From Rhizobium sp. J15 (GTDB taxonomy: Bacteria; Pseudomonadota; Alphaproteobacteria; Rhizobiales; Rhizobiaceae), in the NCBI RefSeq assembly GCF_002531825.1, contig NZ_NWSX01000049.1, positions 1 to 45,383 of the forward strand: a DNA stretch of 45,383 nt. The letters are read 5' to 3'. The position numbers and the translations under genes were made by a program. Of this stretch, positions 24,638-33,278 are shown piece by piece. The notes beneath the pieces were generated by a model that did no database searches, was not told the DNA's origin, and saw only the letters and a list, made by a program, of their open reading frames with translations. Every line of letters begins with the position of its first letter. Position 1 is the stretch's first letter.

Positions 24638-26539
24638 TCAGCCTGCACGGCGTAGCCGGCCGCCGCGCGGCTGGGCGGATTGGTCTTCGAAGAGCGAGGC
24701 AAGCTGCTCGGTCATCGCGCCGGCAAGCTCATCGGCATCGACGATCGTCACGGCGCGGCGATAGTAACGCGTCACATCGTGACCGATGCCGATCGCGAGC
24801 AATTCCACAGGCGAGCGCGTCTCGATCTGCTCGATGACGGCCCGCAGGTGCCGTTCCAGATAATTGCCCGGATTGACCGACAGCGTCGAGTCGTCCACCG
24901 GCGCCCCGTCCGAAATCATCATCAGGATACGGCGCTGTTCGCGGCGGGCGAGCAGGCGATTATGCGCCCAGATCAGCGCCTCGCCGTCGATATTTTCCTT
25001 AAGCAGGCCCTCGCGCATCATCAGCCCGAGATTGGAGCGTGCCCGCCGCCACGGCGCGTCGGCGGATTTGTAGACGATGTGGCGCAGATCATTGAGACGG
25101 CCCGGGGTCTGCGGCTTGCCGCCGGCAAGCCAGCTTTCCCGCGCCTGCCCGCCCTTCCAGGCCTTTGTGGTGAAGCCTAGGATCTCGACCTTGACGCCGC
25201 AGCGCTCCAGCGTTCGGGCGAGAATGTCGGCGCAGGTGGCGGCAACCGTGATCGGCCGGCCGCGCATCGAACCGGAATTGTCGATGAGCAGGGTGACGAC
25301 CGTATCGCGGAACTGCGTGTCGCGCTCCATCTTGAAAGAAAGCGCCTGCATCGGATCGATGATGATGCGCTGCAGGCGGGCCGGATCGAGATAACCTTCT
25401 TCCAGGTCGAAATCCCAGGAACGGTTCTGCTGCGCCATCAGTCGGCGCTGCAGCCGGTTGGCCAGACGCCCGACCGCACCCTGCAGATGCGCCAGCTGCT
25501 TGTCGAGGAAGGCGCGCAAGCGCTCCAGCTCGGCGGCGTCGCAAAGCTCTTCGGCGGTGATGATCTCGTCGAACTCTTCGGTATAGACGTGATAATCGAC
25601 CTTTTCGTTGAAATCGGCGAAAGGCGTGTTCGGACGGCGGGTCTCGCCCGGCGTTTCCGAATCGTCCTCGCCCTCTTCCATCATATCGTCGTCAGAGATT
25701 TCGGCGCCTTCGGTCTCGCCGTCCTCCATCTGCTCGTCGGCGACCTCGCTGTCTTCCACGGGGGCGGCATCGGTGCCGGCATCCTCATCGACCTCGTCCT
25801 GGTCCTGCTCGTCGCCGCTCGGTTGATCTTCCTGCTCCGACTGGTCCTCATTGTCGGCCTGGCTGTCGTCGTCGCCGTACTCCTCCGCCATTTCCATGGC
25901 CGACAGCATGTTGCGGATGACCTTGGCGAATGCCTGCTGGTCGTTGATCGCGCTCGACAAGTTGTCGAGCTCGTAGCCCGCCTTGTCCTCGATGAAGCCG
26001 CGCCAGAGGTCGAGCACCTGGCCGGCGGAAGCTGGCGGGCGCTGACCGGTCAGCTTCTCGCGCACCATCATCGCGACGGCTTCGCCGATCGGCGCATCTT
26101 CCTGGCGTTCGATACCGGTGAAATTCGCCTTGGAATATTTCTCTTCCGTCATGGAGCGCAGGTTGGCCGCCACGCCCTCCATGCGCAACGCACCGATCGA
26201 TTCGACACGCGCCTGCTCGACCGCATCGAAGATCGCCCGGGCGTCCGAGCCCTGCGGCGCCATCGTCGTATGCACCTTCTCGTCATGGCAGGCGAGCCGC
26301 AGCGCCATGGAATCGCCGAGCCCGCGGGTGACCGCGAGCTCGTGCGCCGTCGGTCGCTTGGAAAGCTCCGGCAGCCGGATACGCTCGCCGGTCATTCCAG
26401 GCCGTTCGTTGGCGAAGGTTACCTCGACATCGCTATCGCCGGCGATCGAGCGTACGCAGCCGGATATCGCCCGGCGCAACGGCTCGACGTCGACGGGCGC
26501 ACCGGGCTTTGCTTTCGAATTGTCACCGCGAGCTGCCAT
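24638..26539 (-). CDS. cobT: Cobaltochelatase subunit CobT
   Basis: A 633-residue subunit of the aerobic cobaltochelatase CobNST, which inserts cobalt into hydrogenobyrinate a,c-diamide during vitamin B12 synthesis. A central region (about residues 225-320) is extremely acidic (runs of D and E such as DDDMMEEGEDDSE). The C-terminal von Willebrand A domain has the MIDAS motif DNSGSMRG near residue 415. CobT pairs with the AAA+ protein CobS as a chaperone-like motor. The large CobN subunit is not in this window and is usually elsewhere in rhizobia. The gene starts 12 bases after cobS. Confidence 0.96.
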   Translation of the reverse strand: MAARGDNSKAKPGAPVDVEPLRRAISGCVRSIAGDSDVEVTFANERPGMTGERIRLPELSKRPTAHELAVTRGLGDSMALRLACHDEKVHTTMAPQGSDARAIFDAVEQARVESIGALRMEGVAANLRSMTEEKYSKANFTGIERQEDAPIGEAVAMMVREKLTGQRPPASAGQVLDLWRGFIEDKAGYELDNLSSAINDQQAFAKVIRNMLSAMEMAEEYGDDDSQADNEDQSEQEDQPSGDEQDQDEVDEDAGTDAAPVEDSEVADEQMEDGETEGAEISDDDMMEEGEDDSETPGETRRPNTPFADFNEKVDYHVYTEEFDEIITAEELCDAAELERLRAFLDKQLAHLQGAVGRLANRLQRRLMAQQNRSWDFDLEEGYLDPARLQRIIIDPMQALSFKMERDTQFRDTVVTLLIDNSGSMRGRPITVAATCADILARTLERCGVKVEILGFTTKAWKGGQARESWLAGGKPQTPGRLNDLRHIVYKSADAPWRRARSNLGLMMREGLLKENIDGEALIWAHNRLLARREQRRILMMISDGAPVDDSTLSVNPGNYLERHLRAVIEQIETRSPVELLAIGIGHDVTRYYRRAVTIVDADELAGAMTEQLASLFEDQSAQPRGGRLRRAG

Positions 26540-26551
26540 GATCGGTCGGTC

Positions 26552-27544
26552 TCAGGCTCCGAGAACGATGTTGGCGGCACTTTCCTTCAGCTCGACGCCG
26601 AAGGCGCGCTGATAATGCTCGGCGACCAGCGGGCGCTCCAGCTCGTCGCACTTATTGAGGAAGGTGACGCGGAAGGCGAAGGCGAGATCGCCGAAGATCT
26701 CGGCGTTTTCGGCCCAGGTGATGACGGTACGCGGGCTCATGACGGTCGAGAGGTCGCCGTTCATGAAGGCGGCGCGCGTCAGGTCGGCGACCCGCACCAT
26801 CTTGGAAACCGTCTCGCGGCCGTTCTTGTCCTTGCCGAAGCTCTTCACCTTGGCGGCGACGATGTTCACTTCATGATCGTGCGGCAGGTAGTTCAGCGTC
26901 GTCACGATCGACCACCGGTCCATCTGCGCCTGGTTGATCTGCTGCGTGCCGTGATAGAGGCCTGTGGTATCACCGAGGCCGATGGTGTTTGCCGTCGCAA
27001 ACAGGCGGAAGGCCGGGTGCGGCCGGATGACGCGGCTCTGGTCGAGCAGCGTCAGGCGGCCGGAAGATTCCAGCACGCGCTGGATGACGAACATCACGTC
27101 CGGGCGGCCGGCATCATATTCGTCGAAGACGAGCGCCACATTGTGCTGGTAGGCCCAGGGCAGAATGCCGTCCTTGAATTCGGTGACCTGCAGCCCGTCC
27201 TTGACGACGATCGCATCCTTGCCGACGAGATCGATACGGCTGACATGGCTGTCGAGGTTGATGCGCACGCAAGGCCAGTTGAGCCGCGCCGCCACCTGCT
27301 CGATATGCGAGGATTTGCCGGTGCCGTGATAGCCGGAGACCATCACGCGGCGGTTATGCGCGAAGCCTGCGAGAATGGCGAGCGTCGTTTCACGGTCGAA
27401 GAGGTAATCGGGATCGAGATCCGGCACATAGGCGTCGCCCTTGCTGTAGGCGGGAACGCGGATGTCGGAATCGATGCCGAAGGTCTCGCGAACCGAAACG
27501 GTGGTGTCGGGCAGTTCTGAAATATCGAGGTCGATCTTGCTCAT
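26552..27544 (-). CDS. cobS: Cobaltochelatase subunit CobS (AAA+ ATPase)
   Basis: A 330-residue AAA+ ATPase, partner of CobT. Walker A is GYHGTGKSS near residue 72, Walker B is VALVFDEYD near 138, and the sensor region is FRLFATANTIG. The N-terminus (MSKIDLDISELPDTTVSV) is typical of rhizobial CobS. Two ATG codons lie in tandem; the second (27544) has GGAG five bases upstream and is preferred. No B12 riboswitch motif is visible upstream. CobS and CobT form a minus-strand operon, probably with the esterase gene. Confidence 0.96.
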   Translation of the reverse strand: MSKIDLDISELPDTTVSVRETFGIDSDIRVPAYSKGDAYVPDLDPDYLFDRETTLAILAGFAHNRRVMVSGYHGTGKSSHIEQVAARLNWPCVRINLDSHVSRIDLVGKDAIVVKDGLQVTEFKDGILPWAYQHNVALVFDEYDAGRPDVMFVIQRVLESSGRLTLLDQSRVIRPHPAFRLFATANTIGLGDTTGLYHGTQQINQAQMDRWSIVTTLNYLPHDHEVNIVAAKVKSFGKDKNGRETVSKMVRVADLTRAAFMNGDLSTVMSPRTVITWAENAEIFGDLAFAFRVTFLNKCDELERPLVAEHYQRAFGVELKESAANIVLGA

Positions 27545-27852
27545 CATGTCTCCAAGGCGGGTGAAACCACCCGGCCATACTGTCTCAGGCCATGTCGCAA
27601 CCGTGACGCCGCGATTATCTCCGCGTCCGTCCAGGTCGGAACGTCGGCGATACTTCTCCGGGACTGAGACGAAACCTCGGCGGGATGATGACCGCTTGCG
27701 AGCATTCTTGAAAGAGTCCCGGACAAGAAACGCCGCGTCCGGAAGGTCGGCGGAGGCGATGTCAGGAAAACGCAGAAATATGAGCCGCGTTTGCCTGCGG
27801 CCTCAGCCGATTTGGACCATACCCGATTGAAGCCCAAGAGCAAGGACGGGAA
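27545..27852. other. 308-base gap between the J-domain gene and cobS, no convincing gene
   Basis: The gap should hold the cobST promoter on the minus strand. No clear -35/-10 pair and no cobalamin riboswitch box could be picked out by eye. A minus-strand frame of about 53 codons ending near 27547 reads plausibly (for example DVPTWTDAEIIAASR), but it has no good ribosome-binding site. It might be a gene remnant; it is not called. Confidence 0.5.
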
Positions 27853-28470
27853 TTAACAAAAACCGTTCTGCTTCAACAATTGATAGGCCTGGATGACGGC
27901 GCGGAAGCGTTCTTCCGAACCGCGGTCGCCGCCATTGGCGTCCGGATGGTGCTTCTTGACCAGTTCCTTGTAGCGGCTCTTGATCTCCGCCGAGGTCGCA
28001 TTGGCATGCAGGCCCATCGTGTCGAAGGCCTTGCTTTCCAGCGATTTCAGCTTGCGCGCCTGAGGAAAGCGCGGCCCGCTCCCCTTGCCGCCTTCCTTGA
28101 CGAAGCCGAAGGGATCGCGAACACGCGAATAGGCGCCGGAGCGCACTTCCGAATGCAGCGGGCTGTCCTTGGCCGACTTGTTGACGCCGACGGTCCATGT
28201 CGGCCGATGGCCGGTGATCGCCTCTTTCTGGTATCGGGCAATCTCTCCGTCCGAAAGGCCGGAGAAATAATTGTAGCCCTTGTTGTATTCCTTGACATGC
28301 TCGAAGCAGAACAGGAAGAACTGGCCCTCCGCATTGCGTCCCACGGGAGCGCGATGCGCGCCTTTCTTGTCGCAGCCGTCCCATTGACAGGTAGGCGGCG
28401 CCTGCTCTGTCTCCTGCTCGCGTTTGCGGCGTGTACGGATGCGGTCGAAATATTTGGAATCGAGTCTCAT
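27853..28470 (-). CDS. J-domain (DnaJ-like) protein
   Basis: A 205-residue protein with a J domain at the C-terminus (about 140-200). The domain contains ATSAEIKSRYKELVKKHHPD, with the HPD motif needed to stimulate Hsp70 ATPase. The N-terminal part has a CxxxxCxxK-like segment (PTCQWDGCDKKGAH) and FFLFCFEHVKEYNKGYNYF. This is characteristic of a conserved alphaproteobacterial group commonly found beside cobS and bolA. Its client is unknown. The ATG at 28470 gives the normal N-terminus MRLDSKYFDRIRTRRK. It is divergent from bolA. Confidence 0.9.
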   Translation of the reverse strand: MRLDSKYFDRIRTRRKREQETEQAPPTCQWDGCDKKGAHRAPVGRNAEGQFFLFCFEHVKEYNKGYNYFSGLSDGEIARYQKEAITGHRPTWTVGVNKSAKDSPLHSEVRSGAYSRVRDPFGFVKEGGKGSGPRFPQARKLKSLESKAFDTMGLHANATSAEIKSRYKELVKKHHPDANGGDRGSEERFRAVIQAYQLLKQNGFC

Positions 28471-28575
28471 GGCGGCGCTAATTATGAGGCTGCCGCGACG
28501 CGACAACAAGAATTGACAAACAGGAATGTTGCTGGCTTGGTGGGAACCCTTTTCGCGAAGCAACAAGACCGGACG

Positions 28576-28857
28576 ATGACCCTCAGGACCCGCATCGAAG
28601 AAAAACTCGCCGAAGCCTTCGCCCCCGAACGCCTGAGCGTCATCGACGAAAGCCATCTGCATGCCGGCCATCAGCCCGATATCACGGGCACCGGCGAAAC
28701 CCATATGCGGGTGAGGATCGTTTCGGCGAAATTTTCCGGCATGTCGCGGCTGGCGCGCCACCGGGCAATTACCGACCTGCTGAAGCCGGAACTCGATGCC
28801 GGCCTGCATGCGCTGGCGGTCGAACCCGCCGCACCTGACGAACCGACCCGCTGGTAG
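28576..28857 (+). CDS. bolA: BolA family protein
   Basis: A 93-residue BolA-fold protein. The segment MRVRIVSAKFSGMSRLARHR holds the conserved helix-turn region and basic residues, and ESHLHAGH supplies the histidine that, with a monothiol glutaredoxin, can ligate an iron-sulfur cluster. BolA proteins act in iron homeostasis and cluster trafficking. The ATG at 28576 is the only sensible start. It is divergent from the J-domain gene, the usual order in Rhizobiales. Confidence 0.92.
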   Translation: MTLRTRIEEKLAEAFAPERLSVIDESHLHAGHQPDITGTGETHMRVRIVSAKFSGMSRLARHRAITDLLKPELDAGLHALAVEPAAPDEPTRW

Positions 28858-28905
28858 CGACGCTGCAGCCTATATGGGTAGGCATCGCCGGCGATCCAAG
28901 CGGAA

Positions 28906-30216
28906 TCAGGGTGCTTTCGTGCCGTCTTCCCCGGCCGGACGGATGCGCAGCTTGGTGATCCGGTTCTTCTCCCGCTTCATGACGACGAAGCGCTTCCCGT
29001 AAAAGGTGAAGGCCTGGCGCTCTTCGGGGATGGTCATGGATTCGTGAATGACGAGGCCGGCGATCGTCGTCGCCTCCTCGTCGGGCAGGCTCCAGTCGAG
29101 CGCGCGGTTGAGATCGCGGATCGGCACGCCGCCATCGACGACGACGGAACCGTCCGCCTCCTGGCGCACGCCCTGCATCTCGATATCGTGTTCGTCGGAA
29201 ATATCCCCGACGATTTCCTCGAGAATGTCCTCCAGCGTGACGATGCCCTGCACTTCGCCATATTCGTCGACGACGACGGCGAAATGCTGCTTGCGCCGCA
29301 GGAAGGCGTTGAGCTGGTCTTCGAGATTGGTGCTGTCGGGCACGAACCACGGCTTCTGCGCGATCTTCACGATATCGAGATTCTGCGGCTCCATGTTCGG
29401 CTCGGCCAGCGCCCGCAGGAGATCCTTGGCGTGCACGACGCCGATGATGTTGTCGATCGTGCCACGCCACAGCGGCATGCGCGTATAGGGGCTTTCGAGA
29501 ATGGCCCGCACCACCGCTTCCGGCGGATCGTCGGCATTGATCGCCCGCATCTTGGTGCGGTGGACCATGATGTCAGACAGTTCCAGCTGGCTGAGGTCGA
29601 GTACGCCGCCGAGGCGGTCGCGGTCGGCCTTCACCACCGATCCCTCGCGGTGCAGGAGATCGACGGCGCCGCGCAACTCCTCATGCGCCGTCAGCATCGA
29701 TACCTCCCGCGACAGATTGATGCCGAAGAGCGCCAGGATCCGCCGGACGATCGCATTGACGAAGGAGGACACCGGACCGACGATGGCGACGAAGATCCTG
29801 GCCGGAAGCGCGACGGCAAGCGCGAAGCGTTCCGGCGTCGAAATCGCCCAGCTCTTCGGCAGCACTTCCGCGAAGATGACCAGGATGACGGTCATCGCGA
29901 GCGTCGCCAGCGCCACGCCGGAACTGCCGAACAGGCCGAGGAAGAGGCTGGTCGCGATCGAGGAGGAGAGGATGTTGGCGAGATTATTGCCGATGAGCAG
30001 CGCGCCGATCAGCCGGTCGCGCCGTTCGATCAACTGACGCACGAGGCCGGCGCGTTCGTCGCCGTTGGCCTCGAGTGTATGGATGCGGCTGCGCGACACG
30101 GCGGTCAGCGCGGTTTCCGAGCCGGAAAAGAAGGCCGACAAGAGCACCAGCGCGGCGATCGAAACAATCTCCGGCCAATATGCCGCGAGAAATTCCAGAG
30201 CGCCTTCGATCGTCAT
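28906..30216 (-). CDS. CNNM/CorC family (HlyC/CorC) transporter with CBS domains
   Basis: A 436-residue protein. The N-terminal CNNM (DUF21) membrane domain has about four spans, starting VSIAALVLLSAFFSGSETALT. A CBS pair follows (about 210-335, with VHRTKMRAINADD and LEDILEEIVGDISDE). The C-terminal CorC_HlyC domain ends in GKRFVVMKREKNRITKLRI. Bacterial members move or control magnesium and other divalent cations. The start overlaps the aroB stop (TGATG), so it belongs to the aroK-aroB operon, a linkage that recurs in rhizobia. The ion is not certain. Confidence 0.93.
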   Translation of the reverse strand: MTIEGALEFLAAYWPEIVSIAALVLLSAFFSGSETALTAVSRSRIHTLEANGDERAGLVRQLIERRDRLIGALLIGNNLANILSSSIATSLFLGLFGSSGVALATLAMTVILVIFAEVLPKSWAISTPERFALAVALPARIFVAIVGPVSSFVNAIVRRILALFGINLSREVSMLTAHEELRGAVDLLHREGSVVKADRDRLGGVLDLSQLELSDIMVHRTKMRAINADDPPEAVVRAILESPYTRMPLWRGTIDNIIGVVHAKDLLRALAEPNMEPQNLDIVKIAQKPWFVPDSTNLEDQLNAFLRRKQHFAVVVDEYGEVQGIVTLEDILEEIVGDISDEHDIEMQGVRQEADGSVVVDGGVPIRDLNRALDWSLPDEEATTIAGLVIHESMTIPEERQAFTFYGKRFVVMKREKNRITKLRIRPAGEDGTKAP

Positions 30217-31346
30217 CAGACGTGTTTTTCCCTGAGAAAGCTGACGACCTCGGAGGCAGGAACGTCGTCGGCGACGAAGGATTGACCGATGCCGCGTGTC
30301 AGGATGAAGGTGAGCTTGCCGCTCTTGACCTTCTTGTCCTGCGCGATCGCCTCCATCAGCGTTTCGGCCGGCGGCAGCTCGCCCGGAATGTCGGACATGC
30401 GCGTCGGCAGGCCGACCTCCTTCAGATGCCGCTCGACACGGCGCGCATCGTCGGGGCTTGCGAGGTTCATCCGTGCGGAGAATTCATGCGCCAGCACCAT
30501 GCCGATCGAAACACCCTCGCCATGCACGAGGCGGCGGCTGTCATAGGCGGTCGCCGCTTCCAGCGCATGGCCGAAAGTGTGGCCGAGATTGAGCAGCGCC
30601 CGTTGGCCGTTCTCGCGCTCGTCGGCGACGACGACGTCGGATTTGGCCCGGCAGCTTGTGGCAATTGCCTCGATGCGGGCGGAGCCGCCTGAGAAGACGG
30701 CCTTCCAGTTCGCCTCCAACCAGGCGAAGAAATCCGGCTTGTCGATCAGCCCGTATTTCGCCACCTCGGCGTAGCCGGCGCGGAATTCGCGCTCGCTCAG
30801 CGTATTCAGGACGTCCGTGTCGGCCAGGACAAGGTCCGGCTGATGAAAGACGCCGATCAGGTTCTTGCCGTGGCGGGAATTGATGCCCGTCTTGCCGCCG
30901 ACCGAGGAATCGACCTGCGCCAGCAGCGAGGTCGGCACCTGCACGAAGCGCACGCCGCGCCGGACGATGCCGGCCGCAAATCCCGTGAGATCGCCGATGA
31001 CGCCACCGCCGAGCGCAATGACGCAATCGTTGCGCTCGACCCGGGCTTCCAGCACCTTGTCGCAGACATCAATTAGATGTTCGAAGCTCTTCGTCTTCTC
31101 GCCGGCCGGCAGGACGACCGCGGCCGAGACAATGCCCGCTTCATCGAGACTTGTGACCAGCGCTTTGAGATAGAGCGGCGCGACATTTTCGTCGGTGACG
31201 ATGGCCGCCTTCCGCCCCTTGAGACGCGAGGCGATCTCGGCGCCGGCGCGCGCGATCAGCCCCGGGCCGATCAGGATATCGTAGGCGCGCTCGCCGAGCG
31301 GCACGTGCACCGTCTGGGCGGCGGGAGCGGAGCTTATCGCATTCAT
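30216..31346 (-). CDS. aroB: 3-dehydroquinate synthase
   Basis: A 376-residue NAD+- and metal-dependent enzyme that turns DAHP into 3-dehydroquinate, the second step of the shikimate pathway. Typical blocks are ALGGGVIGDLTGFAAG (NAD loop, near residue 110), PTSLLAQVDSSVGGKTGIN (near 140) and LLNLGHTFGHALE with metal-binding histidines (near 255). The length is normal. The ATG overlaps the aroK TGA (ATGA), and the end overlaps the CorC-type gene, so three genes are tightly coupled. Confidence 0.96.
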   Translation of the reverse strand: MNAISSAPAAQTVHVPLGERAYDILIGPGLIARAGAEIASRLKGRKAAIVTDENVAPLYLKALVTSLDEAGIVSAAVVLPAGEKTKSFEHLIDVCDKVLEARVERNDCVIALGGGVIGDLTGFAAGIVRRGVRFVQVPTSLLAQVDSSVGGKTGINSRHGKNLIGVFHQPDLVLADTDVLNTLSEREFRAGYAEVAKYGLIDKPDFFAWLEANWKAVFSGGSARIEAIATSCRAKSDVVVADERENGQRALLNLGHTFGHALEAATAYDSRRLVHGEGVSIGMVLAHEFSARMNLASPDDARRVERHLKEVGLPTRMSDIPGELPPAETLMEAIAQDKKVKSGKLTFILTRGIGQSFVADDVPASEVVSFLREKHV

Positions 31347-31933
31347 GAGGCTGCACTTTCCTTATGGGCTTCGATCACGGCATTCAGCACCTCGTCGGCC
31401 ATGATTTCCTTGCGCACGTCGCGCGAGAGCACGGTGACGTCAGCCTGCGCATAGATCGGATAACGCGCGGTCATCAGGTTTTCGAGCGTCTGCTTCGGAT
31501 TTTCGGTCTTGAGCAGCGGCCGTGTATCGCGCTTGTTGACGCGTTCCCAGAGCACGTCGAGATCTGCCTTCAGCCAGACGGAGACGCCGCCCTTCTTGAT
31601 ATGCCTGCGCGTCCGCTCGTTGATGAAGGCGCCGCCGCCGGTGGAGACGACGCGCGGCCCGCCCTTTAAGAGCCGCTTCATCACCCGCGTTTCCAGCGCT
31701 CGGAATTCTTCCTCGCCATAGGCTGCGAAGAGCTCGGTGATCGTCATGCGCGAAACGCGCTCGATTTCGTGGTCGCTGTCGATGAAGGGGATGCCGAGCT
31801 GGCTGGCGACGATGCGCCCGACGGCGGATTTTCCCGCCCCCATCAGGCCGACGAGGATCAGATTGCGTGAACCGAGCGCGGCGCGAGCTCTGTCTTTCAG
31901 GCTGTCAGCAACGGTCAGCAGTGGTTCACTCAT
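31343..31933 (-). CDS. aroK: Shikimate kinase
   Basis: A 196-residue P-loop kinase that phosphorylates shikimate at C3. The Walker A is GLMGAGKSAVG, the substrate aspartate lies in FIDSDHEIE, and VVSTGGGAF and TRPLL are family hallmarks. The N-terminal extension of about 20 residues is common in rhizobia. I chose ATG 31933 (MSEPLL); a GTG at 31945 adds four residues, and neither has an excellent ribosome-binding site. It is the first gene of the aroK-aroB-corC operon, divergent from the xerD side. Confidence 0.95.
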   Translation of the reverse strand: MSEPLLTVADSLKDRARAALGSRNLILVGLMGAGKSAVGRIVASQLGIPFIDSDHEIERVSRMTITELFAAYGEEEFRALETRVMKRLLKGGPRVVSTGGGAFINERTRRHIKKGGVSVWLKADLDVLWERVNKRDTRPLLKTENPKQTLENLMTARYPIYAQADVTVLSRDVRKEIMADEVLNAVIEAHKESAAS

Positions 31934-32025
31934 CGGTCCATTCACACTTTGTTTGCAAACCGTATCGACAAATGCAGGTGGAGCGTCAAGTCGCGGACAA
32001 GGGAATCATGGCTTGAATGGCGCTT

Positions 32026-32060
32026 CTTGCACTTGCGAATACGCTTCTTATAACAGAAGC
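32026..32060 (+). promoter_or_regulatory. Possible promoter with small inverted repeat ahead of the 58-residue gene
   Basis: CTTGCA (32026-32031) and TTATAA (32048-32053) are 16 bases apart and point at the small gene at 32082. The -10-like hexamer lies within an inverted repeat GCTTCT-N6-AGAAGC (32043-32060), which might bind a regulator or form a leader hairpin. The match is moderate. Confidence 0.35.
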
Positions 32061-32081
32061 ACAGCATGAAGGAGTTGCCGG

Positions 32082-32258
32082 ATGCCGACCCTGTTCCGTT
32101 TCCTGTTCTTCTGCGCGATCATCGCCGGGACGGTCTACGGAGCGATGTGGGCGCTTGTGACCTTCGTCGAGCCCGAGCCGCGCGACGTAACGATCCGCAT
32201 TCCGTCCGAGCGGGTCAACCCGCCGCCGACGGGCACGATCGATCCTAGCAGGAAATGA
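32082..32258 (+). CDS. Conserved-looking 58-residue single-span membrane protein
   Basis: ATG 32082 follows AAGGAG at seven bases and opens a 58-codon frame ending TGA at 32256-32258. The peptide has an N-terminal membrane span (about residues 5-28, FRFLFFCAIIAGTVYGAMWA) and a proline- and charge-rich tail (EPEPRDVTIRIP and later RVNPPPTG). It ends four bases before the xerD start, so the two are likely co-transcribed. I recall similar small proteins beside xerD in other rhizobia but know no function. Codon use looks like that of neighbouring genes. Confidence 0.8.
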   Translation: MPTLFRFLFFCAIIAGTVYGAMWALVTFVEPEPRDVTIRIPSERVNPPPTGTIDPSRK

Positions 32259-32262
32259 CGCC

Positions 32263-33216
32263 ATGAGGGATCTCAGCCGCGTTCATGTGGAATCCTTCCT
32301 GGAGATGATGAGCGCCGAGCGCGGCGCGGCCGCCAACACACTGCAATCCTACGAGCGCGACCTCGATGACGTCAGGTCCTTCCTGAACGGCCGCAGCATA
32401 CGTCTCACCGAAGCCGCCTCCGCCGATCTTGCCGCCTATCTCTCGTCGCTTGCCGGCCAGGGTTTCAAACCTTCCTCGCAGGCCCGCCGGCTTGCGGCGA
32501 TGCGGCAGTTCTACAAGTTCCTCTATGCCGAAGGCATTCGCACCGACGATCCCACAGGCGTTCTCGACGCGCCGAAGAAGGGCCGCCCCCTGCCGAAGAC
32601 GATGGGCGTCGAGGAAGTCAGCCGACTGCTTTCCCAGGCGCAGGCCGAGGCGGACGATCCGGCGGCCGGCCAGTTGCAGCGCCTGCGCATGCTGGCGCTT
32701 CTGGAGCTGCTCTATGCCACCGGCATGCGCGTCAGCGAGCTCGTTTCGCTCCCCGCCCGCGTGCTCGATCAGGAGGGCCGCTTCCTGATGATCCGCGGCA
32801 AGGGCAACAAGGAACGGCTGGTGCCGCTTTCGCAATCGGCGATATCGGCCTTGAAATCCTACGGGCGCCTGATGGCGGCGGAAAACGCCGCGGCCAAGGA
32901 TCCGCAGGAAAGCCCCTGGCTGTTTCCCGCCGCCTCCAAGGAAGGCTATCTGCCGCGCCAGGTTTTCGCCCGCGACCTCAAGAACCTTGCGATCCGCGCC
33001 GGTCTGACGCCCTCGATGATCTCGCCGCACGTCATGCGCCATGCCTTTGCAAGCCATCTGCTTGCCAATGGCGCCGATCTGCGCGTCGTGCAGGAACTCC
33101 TCGGCCATTCGGACATTTCGACCACACAGATCTACACGCATGTGCTCGAAGAGAGGCTGCAGCAGCTCGTCCAGACGCATCACCCCCTTGCCAAACAGGC
33201 GAAAAAGCACGAATAG
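32263..33216 (+). CDS. xerD: Site-specific tyrosine recombinase XerD
   Basis: A 317-residue tyrosine recombinase that, with XerC, resolves chromosome dimers at dif. The N-terminal SAM-like core-binding domain covers about residues 1-90. The catalytic residues are visible: R in YATGMRVSEL, K in IRGKGNKER, the H and R of HVMRHAF, H in LLGHSD and Y in QIYTHV. The length and fit are those of the housekeeping enzyme, not a phage integrase. It starts just after a small membrane-protein gene and lies upstream of accA. Confidence 0.95.
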   Translation: MRDLSRVHVESFLEMMSAERGAAANTLQSYERDLDDVRSFLNGRSIRLTEAASADLAAYLSSLAGQGFKPSSQARRLAAMRQFYKFLYAEGIRTDDPTGVLDAPKKGRPLPKTMGVEEVSRLLSQAQAEADDPAAGQLQRLRMLALLELLYATGMRVSELVSLPARVLDQEGRFLMIRGKGNKERLVPLSQSAISALKSYGRLMAAENAAAKDPQESPWLFPAASKEGYLPRQVFARDLKNLAIRAGLTPSMISPHVMRHAFASHLLANGADLRVVQELLGHSDISTTQIYTHVLEERLQQLVQTHHPLAKQAKKHE

Positions 33217-33278
33217 GACCGGCGACAAGGGGCGGAGCCAGGAAAACGCCCCGGGCACAAGGAACGGAAACGCACCTC

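Noticed and set aside
25487..27520. Long plus-strand open frame (about 677 codons) opposite cobT/cobS
   Set aside because: It lies wholly opposite two clearly recognisable genes; its product is biased to A/V/L/D/H/R as expected from antisense of high-GC coding DNA, and it has no known domains.
27547..27720. Minus-strand frame of about 53 codons upstream of cobS (contains DVPTWTDAEIIAASR)
   Set aside because: It reads somewhat like protein but has no good ribosome-binding site or recognised family; could be a remnant, left uncalled.
27545..27852. Cobalamin riboswitch upstream of cobS
   Set aside because: I looked for the B12-box pattern on the minus strand and did not find it.
29044..30285. 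Plus-strand open frame of about 413 codons opposite the CorC-type gene
   Set aside because: Composition is almost only D/R/H/E/A from antisense codons; the opposite strand encodes a full CNNM/CBS protein.
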